From Pithys albifrons albifrons (taxonomy: Eukaryota > Chordata > Aves > Passeriformes > Thamnophilidae), in NCBI RefSeq assembly GCF_047495875.1, contig NC_092485.1:5652890-5716889 (forward strand): 64,000 nucleotides of DNA, written 5' to 3'. The translations under genes were made by a program, and so were the position numbers. A model generated the notes under the pieces. That model did no database searches and was not told the origin of the DNA. It saw only the letters and a list, made by a program, of their open reading frames with translations. Below are positions 1-12,440 of this stretch, piece by piece (within the stretch, counting starts at the first letter, position 1; every line of letters begins with the position of its first letter).

Positions 1-56
1 CTCGAGCAACGCGCGAGGGAGGCGGTGACGTCACAGCGCGGGCGGGGGGACCCGGG

Positions 57-330
57 ATGGGGGGACAGGGACAAGGAGGGGACAGGGACAGGGACAGGGA
101 CAGGGACACCGACAGGGACACCGACAGGGACAGGGACACCGACAGGGACAGGGACACCGACAGGGACAGGGATACGGACAGGGACAGGGACACCGACAGG
201 GACAGGGACACCGACAGGGACAGGGACACCGACAGGGACAGGGATAGGGACAGGGACAGGGACACCGACAGGGACACCGACAGAAACACCGACAGGGACC
301 GGACACGAACACAGACAGTGACATGGACAC
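57..330. repeat. GACAGG / GACACC hexamer array
   Basis: Tandem hexamers of GACAGG interrupted by GACACC run for about 270 bases, then decay into GACACG and GACATGG variants up to about 385. All frames are open only because the unit lacks stops. The array lies just right of a CG-rich left edge (CTCGAGCAACGCGCGAGG). Confidence 0.9.
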
Positions 331-479
331 GGGCACGGACATGGTCACGGACACGGACAGTGACAGTGACAGTGAAATGGACATGGACTCGTTCCGGGGG
401 TCGCGGCTCCTTCGCAGCTGCGGGTGCTCAAAGTCCCCCACGCGGACGGCGGGGCAGAGCCGTCCTGAGCATGGAACCA

Positions 480-800
480 TCGAGTCATCGGATGGGTGGG
501 AAGGGACCTTAAAGATGATCTCGTTCCACCCCCTGCCATGGGCAGGGACACCTCCCACCAGCCCAGGTTGCTCCAAGCCCTGTCCAGCCTGGCCTGGGAC
601 AACTTCCAGGGATGGGGCAGCCACGGCTTCTCTGCCCAGCCTGTGCCAGCCCCTCACAGGAAAGAAGTTTTTCTAATGTCCAATCTAAACCTGCTCTCTG
701 TCAGCTTGAATTCCCCCTTGTGCTGTCACTCCAGGTCCTTGTCCCAGCTCTCTTGGAGCCCCTTTGGAGGGCACTCTGAGCTCTCCCCTCCAGAAATGTC
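480..800 (-). mobile_element. CR1-type LINE 3' fragment
   Basis: Antisense copy of an avian CR1 3' region. Read on the plus strand it shows the reverse-complement hallmark phrases (AAGGGACCTTAAAGATGATC, TTCCACCCCCTGCCATGG, AGGTTGCTCCAAGCCCTGTC). It continues into the more 5' CR1 part near 700-800. No coding remnant is visible. Confidence 0.8.
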
Positions 801-3800
801 CTCCAGATGCCAGATCAGCCCAAGTGCCCTTTGCCATCCAGAGAAACCCCTCCACATGGGGGTCTCCTCTCCCCAGCAGTGCTTCCATCACCGAATTTCC
901 TTCCCCAAGACACACTCACAGATCTTTGTCCCCCAGACAAAGCCAAACCCTTTCCAAGGGGTTTTCCATCCTGAAGCAGGCAGGGAGAACTTGCCATCAC
1001 CTACACTGTCCCAGACAGGTGAGGGAGATGAGGGGGAGCACTGCCATAACCACCTTCCTCTCCATGCCTGAGAACTGTTTGAGGTGAGGGGTGAGGACAG
1101 ACACTCCAGAACTCAACGTCTCCTTCCAGCCAAAAGCCAGGCTGGAGGAAGAGCAGGATGAGGGAGGACATGTCCCATCATGGAGCAGGAGAACAAGCCA
1201 AGGCAAGCATGGAGCAGAGCACAGCGACCTCAGGGTCCACCCAGCAGGAGGGGAGAGGAGAACCAGTGCAAGCCCTGATGCTGCAGGAGATGAAGGAGCA
1301 CCTGAAAGCCACCACAGCTCTGGGAGCTGGCCCAGCTGGCCCAGCTGGCCAGCCACGCTGCCCAGCCAAAACACTCGCCCAGCTCCTGCTGAAACTGGCC
1401 CCGAGCTAAAGAACAGTGGGAGGCCAAGCTCTTTGCTTGCCTTTGCTTTGATCAGCCATGAGAGAGTTAGTATCAAACCAGGACAGGCTTCTGAATGAAT
1501 ATTCCCTGGCAGAGAACCGGGATTGTTCCAGGCCATTGTCTCACAGCCCCAGATGCCTCCTCAGCGGGCACCAGGGGAGGATCTGAAGCCACAGCTCTGA
1601 TGTGATCCCCAGCAAGATCTCTCTCTCCTCCTGTGGCTGGGGCCTCATTTGGCCTCTCCACAAGCAGTGGGTGCAGCTGGAGCAGCCGAGGCAGGGCTGA
1701 GTTCTGTGGCTTTGCCTGTGCCTGCGGAGCAGCCCTCTGGCCATTCCCACAGTGATACTCCTGTCGCTGGCACGGTGCTCCCTGAGGAGGAGAAGTTTGT
1801 GGCTGTCAGCACGGAGCCTGCCAGCACATCCACCTCAGGGGGGCTCTCCCCAAGCCCCTTGGGCTCCTGTCCCACGTGGGCAAGAGCATCACCCACCCAT
1901 GCCACTCAAAAAGGGGGATGTCACAGGCAGGGTAGGAAGCTTTCCAGCCCCTCTTTTCTTTATACAGCTCTCAGACTCCAATTATTTCCCATGACTCCAG
2001 GGTCTAATAGGATTTTTGGAGGCCTTTTGCTTCCAGTCTGCAGCTCATTTTACTCACACCCCTGTCACTCCTGTGTGCAACACGGAGTTTCACACCCAAC
2101 CATGAGCAAAGTGTGAGCATCAGGCCAGACCTCAGAGGAAGCAAATTGCTGTTGAAGGCATGGAAGAGGTGGATATACCAGACCCTGCCCAAGCAGGGCT
2201 CTGTCCTGACCCCGTTTTGTGCTCTGTGCAACTCAAAAGCAAATGCAGCAGGCACAGAGTGGGGTCAAGCTTGCAAGGAGATAGAGCCAAGGGGTCCCCA
2301 AGTCCTCCCCTCCCTGCTCCATCTGCCACTCCATTCATCCACAGAGCAGAAGAAATCAAGCAAATCTCTTGCTATAAACCAGATTTGCCTTTGTAAGCTT
2401 TGAAATAAACCCAAGGATTAAAGTCTAAGGACTTTTTTTTTCCTTCAAGTCAGCAACACACATGAAAGAGCCCGTGGGGGCTGTGAAATGCCGAGCCCAG
2501 CACGCTGCAGGGGGGTGGGTGCTTATCCTGCAGCCAGAGGCCCCTGGAAGAGGCTGGATAAACAGCCAGCCCCAGCCTGGCCACGCTCAGCTCCAGTGCT
2601 GCAAACACACCTGTGCTGGGAGGCAGCCACACTCCCAGAGCGTGGGCACAGCCACCGTCAGCACAAAGCTGGGCAGCCAGGGCACATCCCAGGGGAGATG
2701 GCTTTGTGCAAACACAGCAGCAAAAGCCACAGCAGAAAGAAACCCACAAGTGTTTTTATCCTAGTAAAGCACAGGAGGCCTGGGCAGAGCTTGCCATCCA
2801 AGCAGAGCAGCTGGGAACAGGGAGAGGGGCTTGTTTCTCCCATCCAGAAGGAACACTTGGATGGTACCATCCAGTCCTGAGTCACTGGACAGCAACTGGA
2901 GCAAGAGGTCTTCTGTCCTCCAGCCTGCCAAGAATAGCACTAATAGCCAGGACTATTTATTTGCCATTAGGGGTAACTGTGCTCGTTAAGTGGTGCTGCT
3001 GAGCCAACCTGGGCCAGCTGGTTCCCCTGGTCCCCCCTGCTCTGCCAGGGATGCAGTAAGTGGTGGCACCATTCTCCAAATTCAGGTCTTCCATTTATCC
3101 TTAATCACCACCTCTCCACAGACTCCCAGTGCCCAGCTCAGGACCTTTGTCTGGTGTGTGTGTTCATATGGTGGGACACAGGCCCTGGGCTCCCAAATCT
3201 GATTGTCTCCCTTAAGCCCTTCCAATAGGAGATTTCCTGTGGAGCTCAAGGACCTCTAAGAGGGTTATGTGCCCATAACTTCTGGCCCTGTTACAAACTG
3301 CAGTCTTAAAGACAGGGCACGGGGCTTAGTGCACGATTTCAAACTGCTTTGAGGAGTTACAGAGCAAACAAACAATTAGAAAATAAAATTCATTTAAAAA
3401 AGAGAAGTTGGAGCTGAGTTTAATGCCCTTCTGGCTCGATTAGTTTCCGCCCTGTGTTTAGCTGGAAATGGCTGAGAGCATTTAGATTTCAAGTTAAAAA
3501 AAACAACCCAAACCCAATAAACTTCTCCCCAGTGATTGGCCAGGCTGGGCTGTAACTGGTTGGACAGGAACCAGGAGTTCAGATTGGCTTTCAAGCACTC
3601 TGGGCCTGTTTATCCAAATGAGGCTCAAAACCAGTTGAGCTGGAAATTTTACAATAAAAGGGCTTTCAATCAAGGGTTAAAACTCGGCAGGGACAGCCCA
3701 GGCTGCTCACAGGGACTGAGGCTTTGCAAGTCAGCAGCTCGTGGTGTTTTATGTTCACCTAAAAGGCAACAGTTCCCACGCTACACTTGGACTCCCTATG

Positions 3801-6080
3801 GGGTTTTTGGGGTGACAACACCCTTCATTCTGCTGGGCTCGAGTTTATAAGGCATGAGACACAAACCCCAATTTCAGGCTGTCCTGGAATACCATCAGAG
3901 CTGTCACATGGCCACAGGGAGAGTCTGCACCCCCTGTCACCAGCAGCAAAACAGTTCCACAGAATTAGGAATTCACATTCAAGTCCTCCTCATTAGACGT
4001 GTCCCAGAGATCACTAAATGAGCTGTCCCTTCTCCCTGCTGCTCCCTCCCAGTCACCCCAGACTCTGGGGAGGTTTGGGGGCTATCTGTGGAGATTTGGG
4101 AAAGCAAGGGCTGGCTTTCTTTAAGTTAAGGAAATAAAAAGTCTCTGGGAACAGTCCAGAACTGTAAAATCATGGATGTATTGGGCTGGCTCAAATCTCA
4201 TTACGTGGCTGTGCCGGAGGAGGCACAGACAAATGTGGCAGTGCCAGCAGCCACCTGGTTGCTGACACCAGTTAAGCACAATCAGTGGGAATTTAAGGGG
4301 GAAAAGCCCACGGGTAAGCTGGCCTAATATGTTTAATCACAGCTGTAATTGGTAACCCGAGTCTGACCCCAGAAACAGGCCTAGCAGGCAGGGTAAACAA
4401 TAAAGCAAGACTCTGAAGCCCAGCCTACACTTAGAGCTAATAAGTCCTTTCAAAACACACAGTTGTGAAATAAGGCTGTGACTGAACCGTGTGAAATGCG
4501 ACTGGGGGGAGAGGGAGGAGAGAGACAGAAAAACCCCCTTTTAGCCTGGGAGCTGCTCCCTCAGCCCACGTTCTCCAGCACGTCTCCACTCCTGGCAGTG
4601 CAGCCCAAAGTCAGGCAGACCAGGCTCCTCCAGGCTTATCACCCCCTGGCTCCAGGCACTGGGCTCTGCTCAGCACCTCGACCCCTATTTGGGTGCCTGA
4701 GTGGCTTTTGTCAGCTGGTCCTTTGTTTGCTCTGTGTCCCTGTAACCAGATCCCACATCAGCTCCTGGGACCTTGCGATGTGTGGACAGGACATGTCAGG
4801 ACACATTTTGGGCTTGTCCAGGCAGTTCCACTTGTCCTACCAAGGACCTTTAAATATTCCCCTCTGCTCCCGAGTGGGTTTGTGTGAGGATGGGAGCTGG
4901 ATTCCCCCCGGCATTTGCACACGGTGGTTTTGTGGCCAAGCCCGGGGCTGCAGAGGGGACCACGGCGTCCCTCAGAGCTGTTTCACAGAACAGCCTCCCT
5001 CTGATCCACTTTCCTTACTGCATGTATGTTCCCTCATGGAAAACAACCTATCTGACCCTGCCACATCTGTTCAGAAGTATTTTGGGAAGCAAACATTGCT
5101 GTACTCCAGGGAGGAACAGCAGAAAGCGTTGCTTTTCTTCACACTCCTTAGGACTTTGGACCTAATTTTCCACTGGTGCTGAGCTCCAGCTGCCATGGGG
5201 GTTTTCTCCTTGGTCTCACCAGCTTCTTGCTGAACCATGTTAAAGGTTCAGAAGACATTTGTTCAAAGCTCAGTATTGTCAAGCAGAGATGAAGCCTCAG
5301 ACTTTAGTTCCTCATGAAGCTGCCTCGGTGGGGAAGGTGTGGAACTGACCTCACTCACACTTGTTTCAGAGATGGTTTCCTGTTCTTTGCATTTGGTTAT
5401 TGTTATTTTTTTCCACATCCTCTCTGCAGGATGTAACAGCCTCCACCCACCTCTGTTCTTGTAAGGGGGTAGAAGGGGTACACTGGCACAGGGCCAGGGG
5501 ACCCAGAGCATGGTGGGGATGGAGGTGTTTGCACAGTCAGGTCCAGGGAAAGTTGTCAGCTGTGAAGGCTGGAACAGGCTTGTTGGTTTACGAGATAAAA
5601 GGGGTCCAGAGCCCTGGCTCTATCTTGGACATGGAGCAGTGCAGTGAGACGTGCCCTGGCCAGCCCCTGGTCCTGCTCCACCCCTCTGCCCTTCAGCAGC
5701 CCTTGGAGGATAACATCTCCCCCCAGTCCTGCCTCAGCCCAAGGTAAACAGCACGTGTGAGACACAGATGGGCTCAGAGACAAATTGCCCCCTTATCACA
5801 GTACCCTGGGGTGTGGCTGCCTGTCCAGGCCCTGCTCTTTCCCCTCTGGACACTCCCAGAATAAATACTGACTCCAGTCAAAACACCATTTCCCTCCCCA
5901 CACCTGGGAACAGGTAAACCCACCACTGACTGTGGTGGCAAATCCATGGGCAACACAGGACACGGTGCCAAGTCCTCCCCAGCACCACAAAGACACCCAC
6001 AGGCAGCACTCCTTGAGGAGTCATGGTCTGACATGGGAGAGGCACTGCCAAAACTGAGCCTGAGAGATTCCTGTGCCAGG
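800..6080. other. non-coding stretch, no gene seen
   Basis: No exon with recognisable protein similarity was found on either strand. Base composition alternates between GC-rich unique sequence and AT-rich blocks. The block at 3360-3720 contains two CCAAT-type sites (GATTGGCC, GATTGGCT), TTTATCCAAATGAGG and an ACAATAAAAG element. The block at 4150-4460 is similar in character. Either could be a regulatory element or an old promoter. A 234-codon open frame at 4478-5182 resembles no family I know. Confidence 0.5.
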
Positions 6081-6083
6081 CCA

Positions 6084-6502
6084 GAGATGCCCTGCCATGT
6101 TCCAAGGCACAGATGCCCTGCCATGTTCCAGACCAGAGATGCTCTGCCTTGTTCCAGACCAGAGATGCCCTGCCTTGTTCCAGATCAGAGATGCCCTGCC
6201 ATGTTCCAGACCAGAGATGCCCTGCCTTGTTCCAGATCAGAGATGCCCTGCCATGTTCCAGACCACAGATGCCCTGCCTTGTTCCAGGCCAGAGATGCCC
6301 TGCCTTGTTCCAAGCCACAGATGCCCTGCCTTGTTCCAGGCCAGAGATGCCCTGCCGTGTTCCAGACCAGAGATGCCCTGCCTTGTTCCAGACCAGAGAT
6401 GCCCTGCCGTGTTCCAGACCAGAGATGCCCTGCCGTGTTCCAGACCAGAGATGCCCTGCCATGTTCCAGACCAGAGATGCCCTGCCTTGTTCCAAGCCAC
6501 AA
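6084..6502. repeat. 26-bp minisatellite (about 16 copies)
   Basis: Tandem 26-bp unit, approximately AGATGCCCTGCC[A/T/G]TGTTCC followed by AGACCAG, with variants GATCAG, GGCCAG and AGCCAC. Because 26 is not a multiple of three, each long open frame on either strand cycles through all phases, so the apparent open frames are not evidence of a protein. Confidence 0.95.
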
Positions 6503-9500
6503 AGCCCAGGCAGGACACAGAGCCCACCCAGGAGCTGTGCCAGTGCTGCTGCCCACTGGGATAAGGGGCCAGCATCCCTCCCCATCCCAGCATGTTTTGG
6601 GCCAACCTTCCTCCTTGGGTCTCTCTCACACCTTTCCTTCTAAGGGGAGCTGCAGGGATATATTTAGGGATTTCACACTTCACTGACACACAGCCTTGCT
6701 ACGAAAAAGGGACTTTTTCTTTTCTTAGAAACAAGAAGTTAAAAAAAAAACAAACCAACCCCCTCTGGCTGAAACCACAAGACAGGATTTTTTAGGTGGT
6801 GAGAATGTGACTGGGCTGCCAAACTCCAGCTCAGCCAGGCTGTGAGGAGCTGCCAAGGCAGCACATTGCCGAAATCTGCGTTTATTGCTCCTAAAGCCTT
6901 AACCCAGGGGAACGGCGGTGCAGCTCCATGGCAACCCCAATCACCAGCACAAAAACAAGGGCAGCAGCACCAAAGGCTCCGTGGCTGCAGCAGCTGGTAA
7001 GTGAATTTACTGACCCTGTTCAGAGCCGCCCGGAGCCTCTGCTGGGCTTGAATGTGTTTTCTGAAAGGCTGTGAAAAGCAGGTTTTTTACCCCACTTGGG
7101 GGGGGAAGAGCAGGAGACAGTCACAGATTAAAGTGATTTCCATTGGGGCACCACAGGCCTGAGCTGCCACCACAGCATCCTTTGCTGGAGGGTTTTGTAT
7201 GACATGGTGTCAAACAGAAAATGGGATCTGTCTGGGAACTTCTGTGCTTTCCCACCAGGCTGAAGAGATCCAGCCAGTCCCAGCAGATTGTAAAGGCTCA
7301 GGGTAGCAGGTGCTGCTCAGTAGAAAAGAAACAAGCAAGTTTGGGACTTCAGATTTGGGACTGCTCTAGTTCATGGCAAGCTGAGCTGGCCAGGGCTGAC
7401 TCCAGATCTCTTTCTCTTCACAGACCATGGATCTGGCCAGATGGATCCGGCTCCCCCTCCACTCCCTCCCCACCAGCCCACTTCTTAATCCACAGCTCAA
7501 CTCCACAGCATGGATTATGTCAGGAATAATCTATGGCTAAACCTCTGCCCAATCCATCCCTCTCCCCGTGCCCAGACTGCAAATTCAGGGTGGGCTTTGG
7601 TGTTCCAGCCAGCGAGAGCTGCAGGGATGGATGGGGCAGAATCCAGTGTGGGAGAGCAGGGACGGTGGGAGAAGGTTCTTGGGGTTCTTCTCAGGCTACA
7701 CCCACAAATATGAAAGAGGCCATCACTTCCCAGAGCCCAGCAAAGCTCCCAGTCCCTGCAAACATCAATTAGGGCACAAAGAGGCCCAGATAAACCAGGG
7801 CAACACCCTGCCAGAGCTTAGATCTGGGTGGTGCCTTTTCCCAAGCTGATCCCAGCTTGGAGAGATACTCCTGGGTAGCAGGTGGACTCTGCAGGACTGC
7901 TCCAGGCTGTTCCCAAGGATTCCTCACCCTGTGGCAAAGGTGGCTAATTGGTTTTGGTGGGGTGCTGCACCTGGGCAGGAGGAGGCAGGGACAGGGTGTC
8001 CCCCAGGGATCCGCCCTGTGGGGCTTTGCAAACCTCCTCACCATCCACAATTTCCCTCCAACCGACGTTCTCCCAATTCCAAACCACAGCCCAGCCCCTC
8101 CACAGGGAGCAGCCACTGAGCATCAGGGCAGAGCCAGGCCCAGCAGCAGCCTGCACACTCTTCTGTCTGTCCTGCAGCCTCCAAGGAGGAAGCAGATGTG
8201 GTTTTCTCCACCCTGCCTGTTCTAAAGTCCCACAGAAAGTCCGGGAGGCTGGGGCTGAACTGGAGTGAGGGTTTGGAGCTGGAGCTGGGACTGTGCAGGC
8301 AGGGAGGGAGGGGGGAGCTGGTAAAGTAGGGGTCATTTACTCAAACCCCTGGCTCTGGATTGCACACCGAGTTCTTCAGCTGGGTTTGGCCCCCAGATTT
8401 CACGTCAGAGCCACGTCTGTTGCTCACAGGAGCTCCCTCTTCATATTTCGGCAACAGCCAAGGCTTTGGCAGAGGCTCTGGGGGCATTTTTCCATTCAGG
8501 AAATTGAGAGTCGTGATTTTATCTGTGTGCAGCTGAGGGGAGGAGGTGGGAGCTGGATTCCTGAGCCACTTTCAGGTCAGATCTTGGTGCCTGTCCAAGG
8601 TTTTGATCTATTGCTCAATTTCTGCTCAGGACTTTGGTCTCACTTTACAAAAACCCGAGAGCTCCGTGTGGAAGCAGGTTGGGAATGAACCAGGAACACT
8701 TAAACCTGCCTGAGAAAAACACAACTTTAATATCCTGGCAGGAGCCTCCAGGAGCCTGCCCTGAGGTGTGCCAGGGATGTGATGGTCCCAAGGGCACAGG
8801 TGACCCTGAGGGAGCAGCCACTGCTCCATCCACCACTGCTGAGCAGAGTTCCCAAAACATCCTTGGAGTGATTGTCCTCCACCACTATCTCACACTATAA
8901 TTAATGCCTGGGGGAGCCCAGTTATAGCCCAGCCCTGCCCCTCCCCACCCACCAGCAATGGCAGGGACAGTCCCACTCCCATCCCAACTTTGTCCCTGTG
9001 TCCCACAGGGAGGGCAGCAAAGCCGTCTGGGCTCTCTTGGCACCTCTGGAATTTGAGCAGGCCCCAAGAGACAAACAGGGTGGCTGAGCCATGCCAGGAA
9101 CAACTGGAAATGCAGCACAGACACTGCTCCCCATGAGGAAAAGGTTGTGCAAAGGAAACCTGAAGGATCTGGCTGGAGAGGGCCTGAGTGTGGCACCAGG
9201 GGAGGGGCAGAAGAAACAACATCCTCTCTGCCACAGATCCCCGTTGGGCACAGCAGCTCCAAGGAAGACCTGGCATCAGAGCAGGACTCTCCAGAGGCTT
9301 TGCCAGCAGGGATTGGCAGCCACATTCCTTAGAAAACAAAAGGTTTAGAAAAACAGTTACGACAATAACTCACTTTTCCCTTCCTGTGCCGAGGGAGGGA
9401 ATTACACAAGGAGCTCTGGAAGAACCTTCCACACAGCTGGGAAAGCACAGCTGGACCTGTTGACAGAGACAGGGCACAGGGAAAGAGGTGCCAGGCAGGG

Positions 9501-12120
9501 ACTGAGCCCCTTTGTTAGAGCAGGATGTGTCCTGCTGCTTCCCTTGCCAGCCCCATCCTGGCTGGCACTGAGGGCTCAGCAGCTCCCCCTGACCTGCCCA
9601 GGACACCCCAAGGCCTGCAGGACTGAGGTGTCCTTAACCCACCCACCCCCCAAAACAGCCCCCAGAGTCAGGTGCCATTTCTGCCCCTGTTTCCCAGGAG
9701 GTAACCTGAGTGCCAGGAGGGCAGAATGCCACCCTCCTGCTCTGCCCACACTCAGGTCCTCAGTGCCTGCTGTGGGTTCCTGATGCACAGGGACCTGCAC
9801 TTCCCATTCTGGAAGCACCTGGAGACTTGTGAGCCTGAAAAGGTGCATTTCCCAGGAGGGGAAGGAGCTGGGAATGTTGCTGTGAGGCAGCTCCTGCTAC
9901 AGAGAGGGGATGAACACTGGAAGGTCCCCCCACAGCAAACATTGCACAAGAGGGGAAGGGAGGGGAAAATCACCCTCCAGTTTCCCTGGAGCAACAAGGA
10001 ATAAGAAAACACAGAGCCCAGGACTGTTTTCCTGGATCTCAGCCCGGATCATGGACACTCAGGATGGAGCTGGCCCAGTGGGGCAGGGAAACACTCCCCT
10101 GTGCCCCATCAGTTGTGGCTCCCAGGGCTCCAGGGATCTCCACTCCCTCCTGTGCCTGCAGCTCTCCCCGAGATAACCAGCTCAGATTGGCCTCATGTAC
10201 ATGCCCTTGAAATCTGCAGAGGCTGGAAGAGTAAACAGACCTTAAAAGGGTCTCAAATTCCAGCCTTCCACTGCCTGGTTCTCAGGAGTGCTCCTGAGTG
10301 GAGCAGCTTTCTCAGAGACCAGGAAACCAAAGGGCTCCTGACCACACAAAGCAGCTGATAACTGCCCCCCCTCGCCCTGCCTGCCCAGAGCCCAGGAGGG
10401 CCCTTCCTTGGCTTCTGGCCACACTTGTCAAACAGAAATGGCTGTTTTCCCTCTTTTACCAAGGCCTCATTGTGCTCAAACTGTTCTGCTCCACCACTAG
10501 AAATTCCAGCTCGGAGCTGCCAGCACTTGAGATCTTGGCACAGTCTTCTCATGTTTGAAGCTTTTCTTGCCCTCCTGCAAGGGGTGAGACTTTAATTAAA
10601 GAAAGGTTATTGCTGAGGAGAAAACTGAAAACAGGAACTGGCTCTGCAGAGCCCTGTTCAGGGCTGGAACACGGGAGTCAGCTGGAGGAAGCAGAGAATG
10701 AAGCACAAAACCAGAATTCCCTTCGTGATGCTGGTGTGTGTTTTGGGGCAGGGAGAGAGTAGAAGACCCGCTGGGATTTTAAACATTCTAGAAGTGAATA
10801 AAATCATTAAACTCCCCAATTTTCCTGGGGTTCCCTGGGTTGACAGAACACCTGGGTGGGGAGCAGATGTTGTAGCACCACAGGGGATGCTCAGCCTTCC
10901 CTCACACCCAGGGCTGGGTCACCCTGACCCCCCCTGCTCCAAGCACAGCCACAAAGGCTCTTCTTGGCTACTGCAGAGGGCACTGAGGCAATAATTCCCA
11001 ACCCACCCCTTGCTACAGCCTCGGGATCTCAGTGCTGCCCTTCCAGAGCTCAGGTGACTCCGTGTCAGGTGCTGACGTTCAGTTTGAGCCAGAGATGGGC
11101 TCGTATTTCCCTCGACGGGGACAGGGTGGCTCCAGATTTAGAGCTGAGATGAGAAGGGGATGTGATCACCCCCAGGCTGTGGGCACAGGTCAGACTTCAG
11201 GCAGCAAAGGGACAAGATGGCTTTGAGGAACCTGGAAAAGGGTGGAAGAAAGCAGAGCTGCCTTTTGTCTCAAAAGAGCAGATCTGAAGGAGGAATCTGC
11301 AGAATTGACAGATCCTTCCACTGCAAACAAAACATCTCAAGGGAGATTTTTTTGTGTCAGCATCATTTTGTTGGGAGGATTCCTCAGAACCAGGCTGGAA
11401 TTACTCCCCAAAAAGCAAGGGAGGAAGGCAGCAAGTGATCCTTTTCCTAGAGCCACCCATGGTGCCCTGGGGAGTGACAGCTCTCCATGTCAATCCCTTC
11501 TTCTGGTGTGTCCCATCTAAATCTGGATCACCCCAGAGTCTCAGGTTCAATCTGCTTCAAAACTGAAACATGACATAAAACTCCTCTTGTTTTTCCTTTT
11601 TTTTTCAAGAAGGAAGGAAACAAAAGAGTTCTTCTCCAGCCATCCTTTTCCCAGCAGGAGCAGAACAACAATGTCCACTTCAAAGGTGTCACCTGAGACA
11701 CACCTAAGCTGAGGTCTTTAGAGACATGTAAGCAGGTAAATCATCTGAAGGGCCACTTTGGACTCTATAAATGCCCCTGGGTATGCTAAAAATTGGCCAC
11801 AATTACTCTGTGGGGTGCTTACCTTACATAATTGTCTTAATTACATGGGGCTGCCTAATTACACTTTGTGCAGCTTTAACTATGCAAAGAAAGGCATCAC
11901 ACATGGGACAGAAAAGGTTCTGACCACATCATGACCAACGTGAGAAAACCAGCAGCGTTCCTGATGGACCCACTTTGCCTCCTGCTCTCTGACCCTGCTC
12001 AGCAGGTTCCCAGATAAGATGAAAGCCCTGGGTGTGATCCCCAACACACTCCTGGATCCGGCCAGACTCTGGATCTGGGAGTGCCTGGGGTCGGGATACA
12101 GGGCCTGCCCAGCTGAGCAG
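6503..12120. other. non-coding stretch, no gene seen
   Basis: No recognisable exons. Mostly unique GC-rich sequence with short AT-rich islands. The clearest island is 11690-11890, dense in TAAT-type and CTAATTAC motifs (CATAATTGTCTTAATTAC), resembling a homeodomain-rich conserved element. A poly-A-like run lies near 6740. Confidence 0.5.
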
Positions 12121-12129
12121 CATCTCCAA

Positions 12130-12440
12130 CCATGGCTGTCCTTCCTCTGGGGGTGCCCAACCTCCCCCCATGGCTGTCCTTCCTCTGGGGCTGCCCAACC
12201 TCCCCCATGGCTGTCCTTCCTCTGGGGCTGCCCAACCTCCCCCATGGCTGTCCTTCCTCTGGGGGTGCCCAACCTCCCCCATGGCTGTCCTTCCTCTGGG
12301 GGTGCCCAACCTCCCCCTCAGCTGTCCTTCCTCTGGGGCTGCCCAACCTCCCCCCATGGCTGTCCTTCCTCTGGGGGTGCCCAGCTGAGCAGCATCTCCC
12401 TCCATGGCCATCCTTCCTCTGGGGCTGCTCATGCCAGGCT
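12130..12440. repeat. 38-bp minisatellite (about 8 copies)
   Basis: Unit of 37-38 bp beginning CCATGGCTGTCCTTCCTCTG and ending in GGGTGCCCAACCTCCC. Length and sequence vary slightly between copies. The last copies are interrupted by CAGCTGAGCAGCATCTC, which also flanks the first copy. Confidence 0.93.

Noticed and set aside
57..330. Telomeric or subtelomeric origin of the GACAGG array
   Set aside because: The unit differs from TTAGGG, and the window continues into ordinary genic DNA.
4478..5182. 234-codon plus-strand open frame
   Set aside because: No signal peptide, domain or family resemblance, no Kozak or splice support, and low-complexity composition typical of GC-rich chance frames.
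5878..6686. Overlapping frames of 123-246 codons on both strands
   Set aside because: A 26-bp unit without stops opens several frames at once; no codon-level conservation can be inferred.
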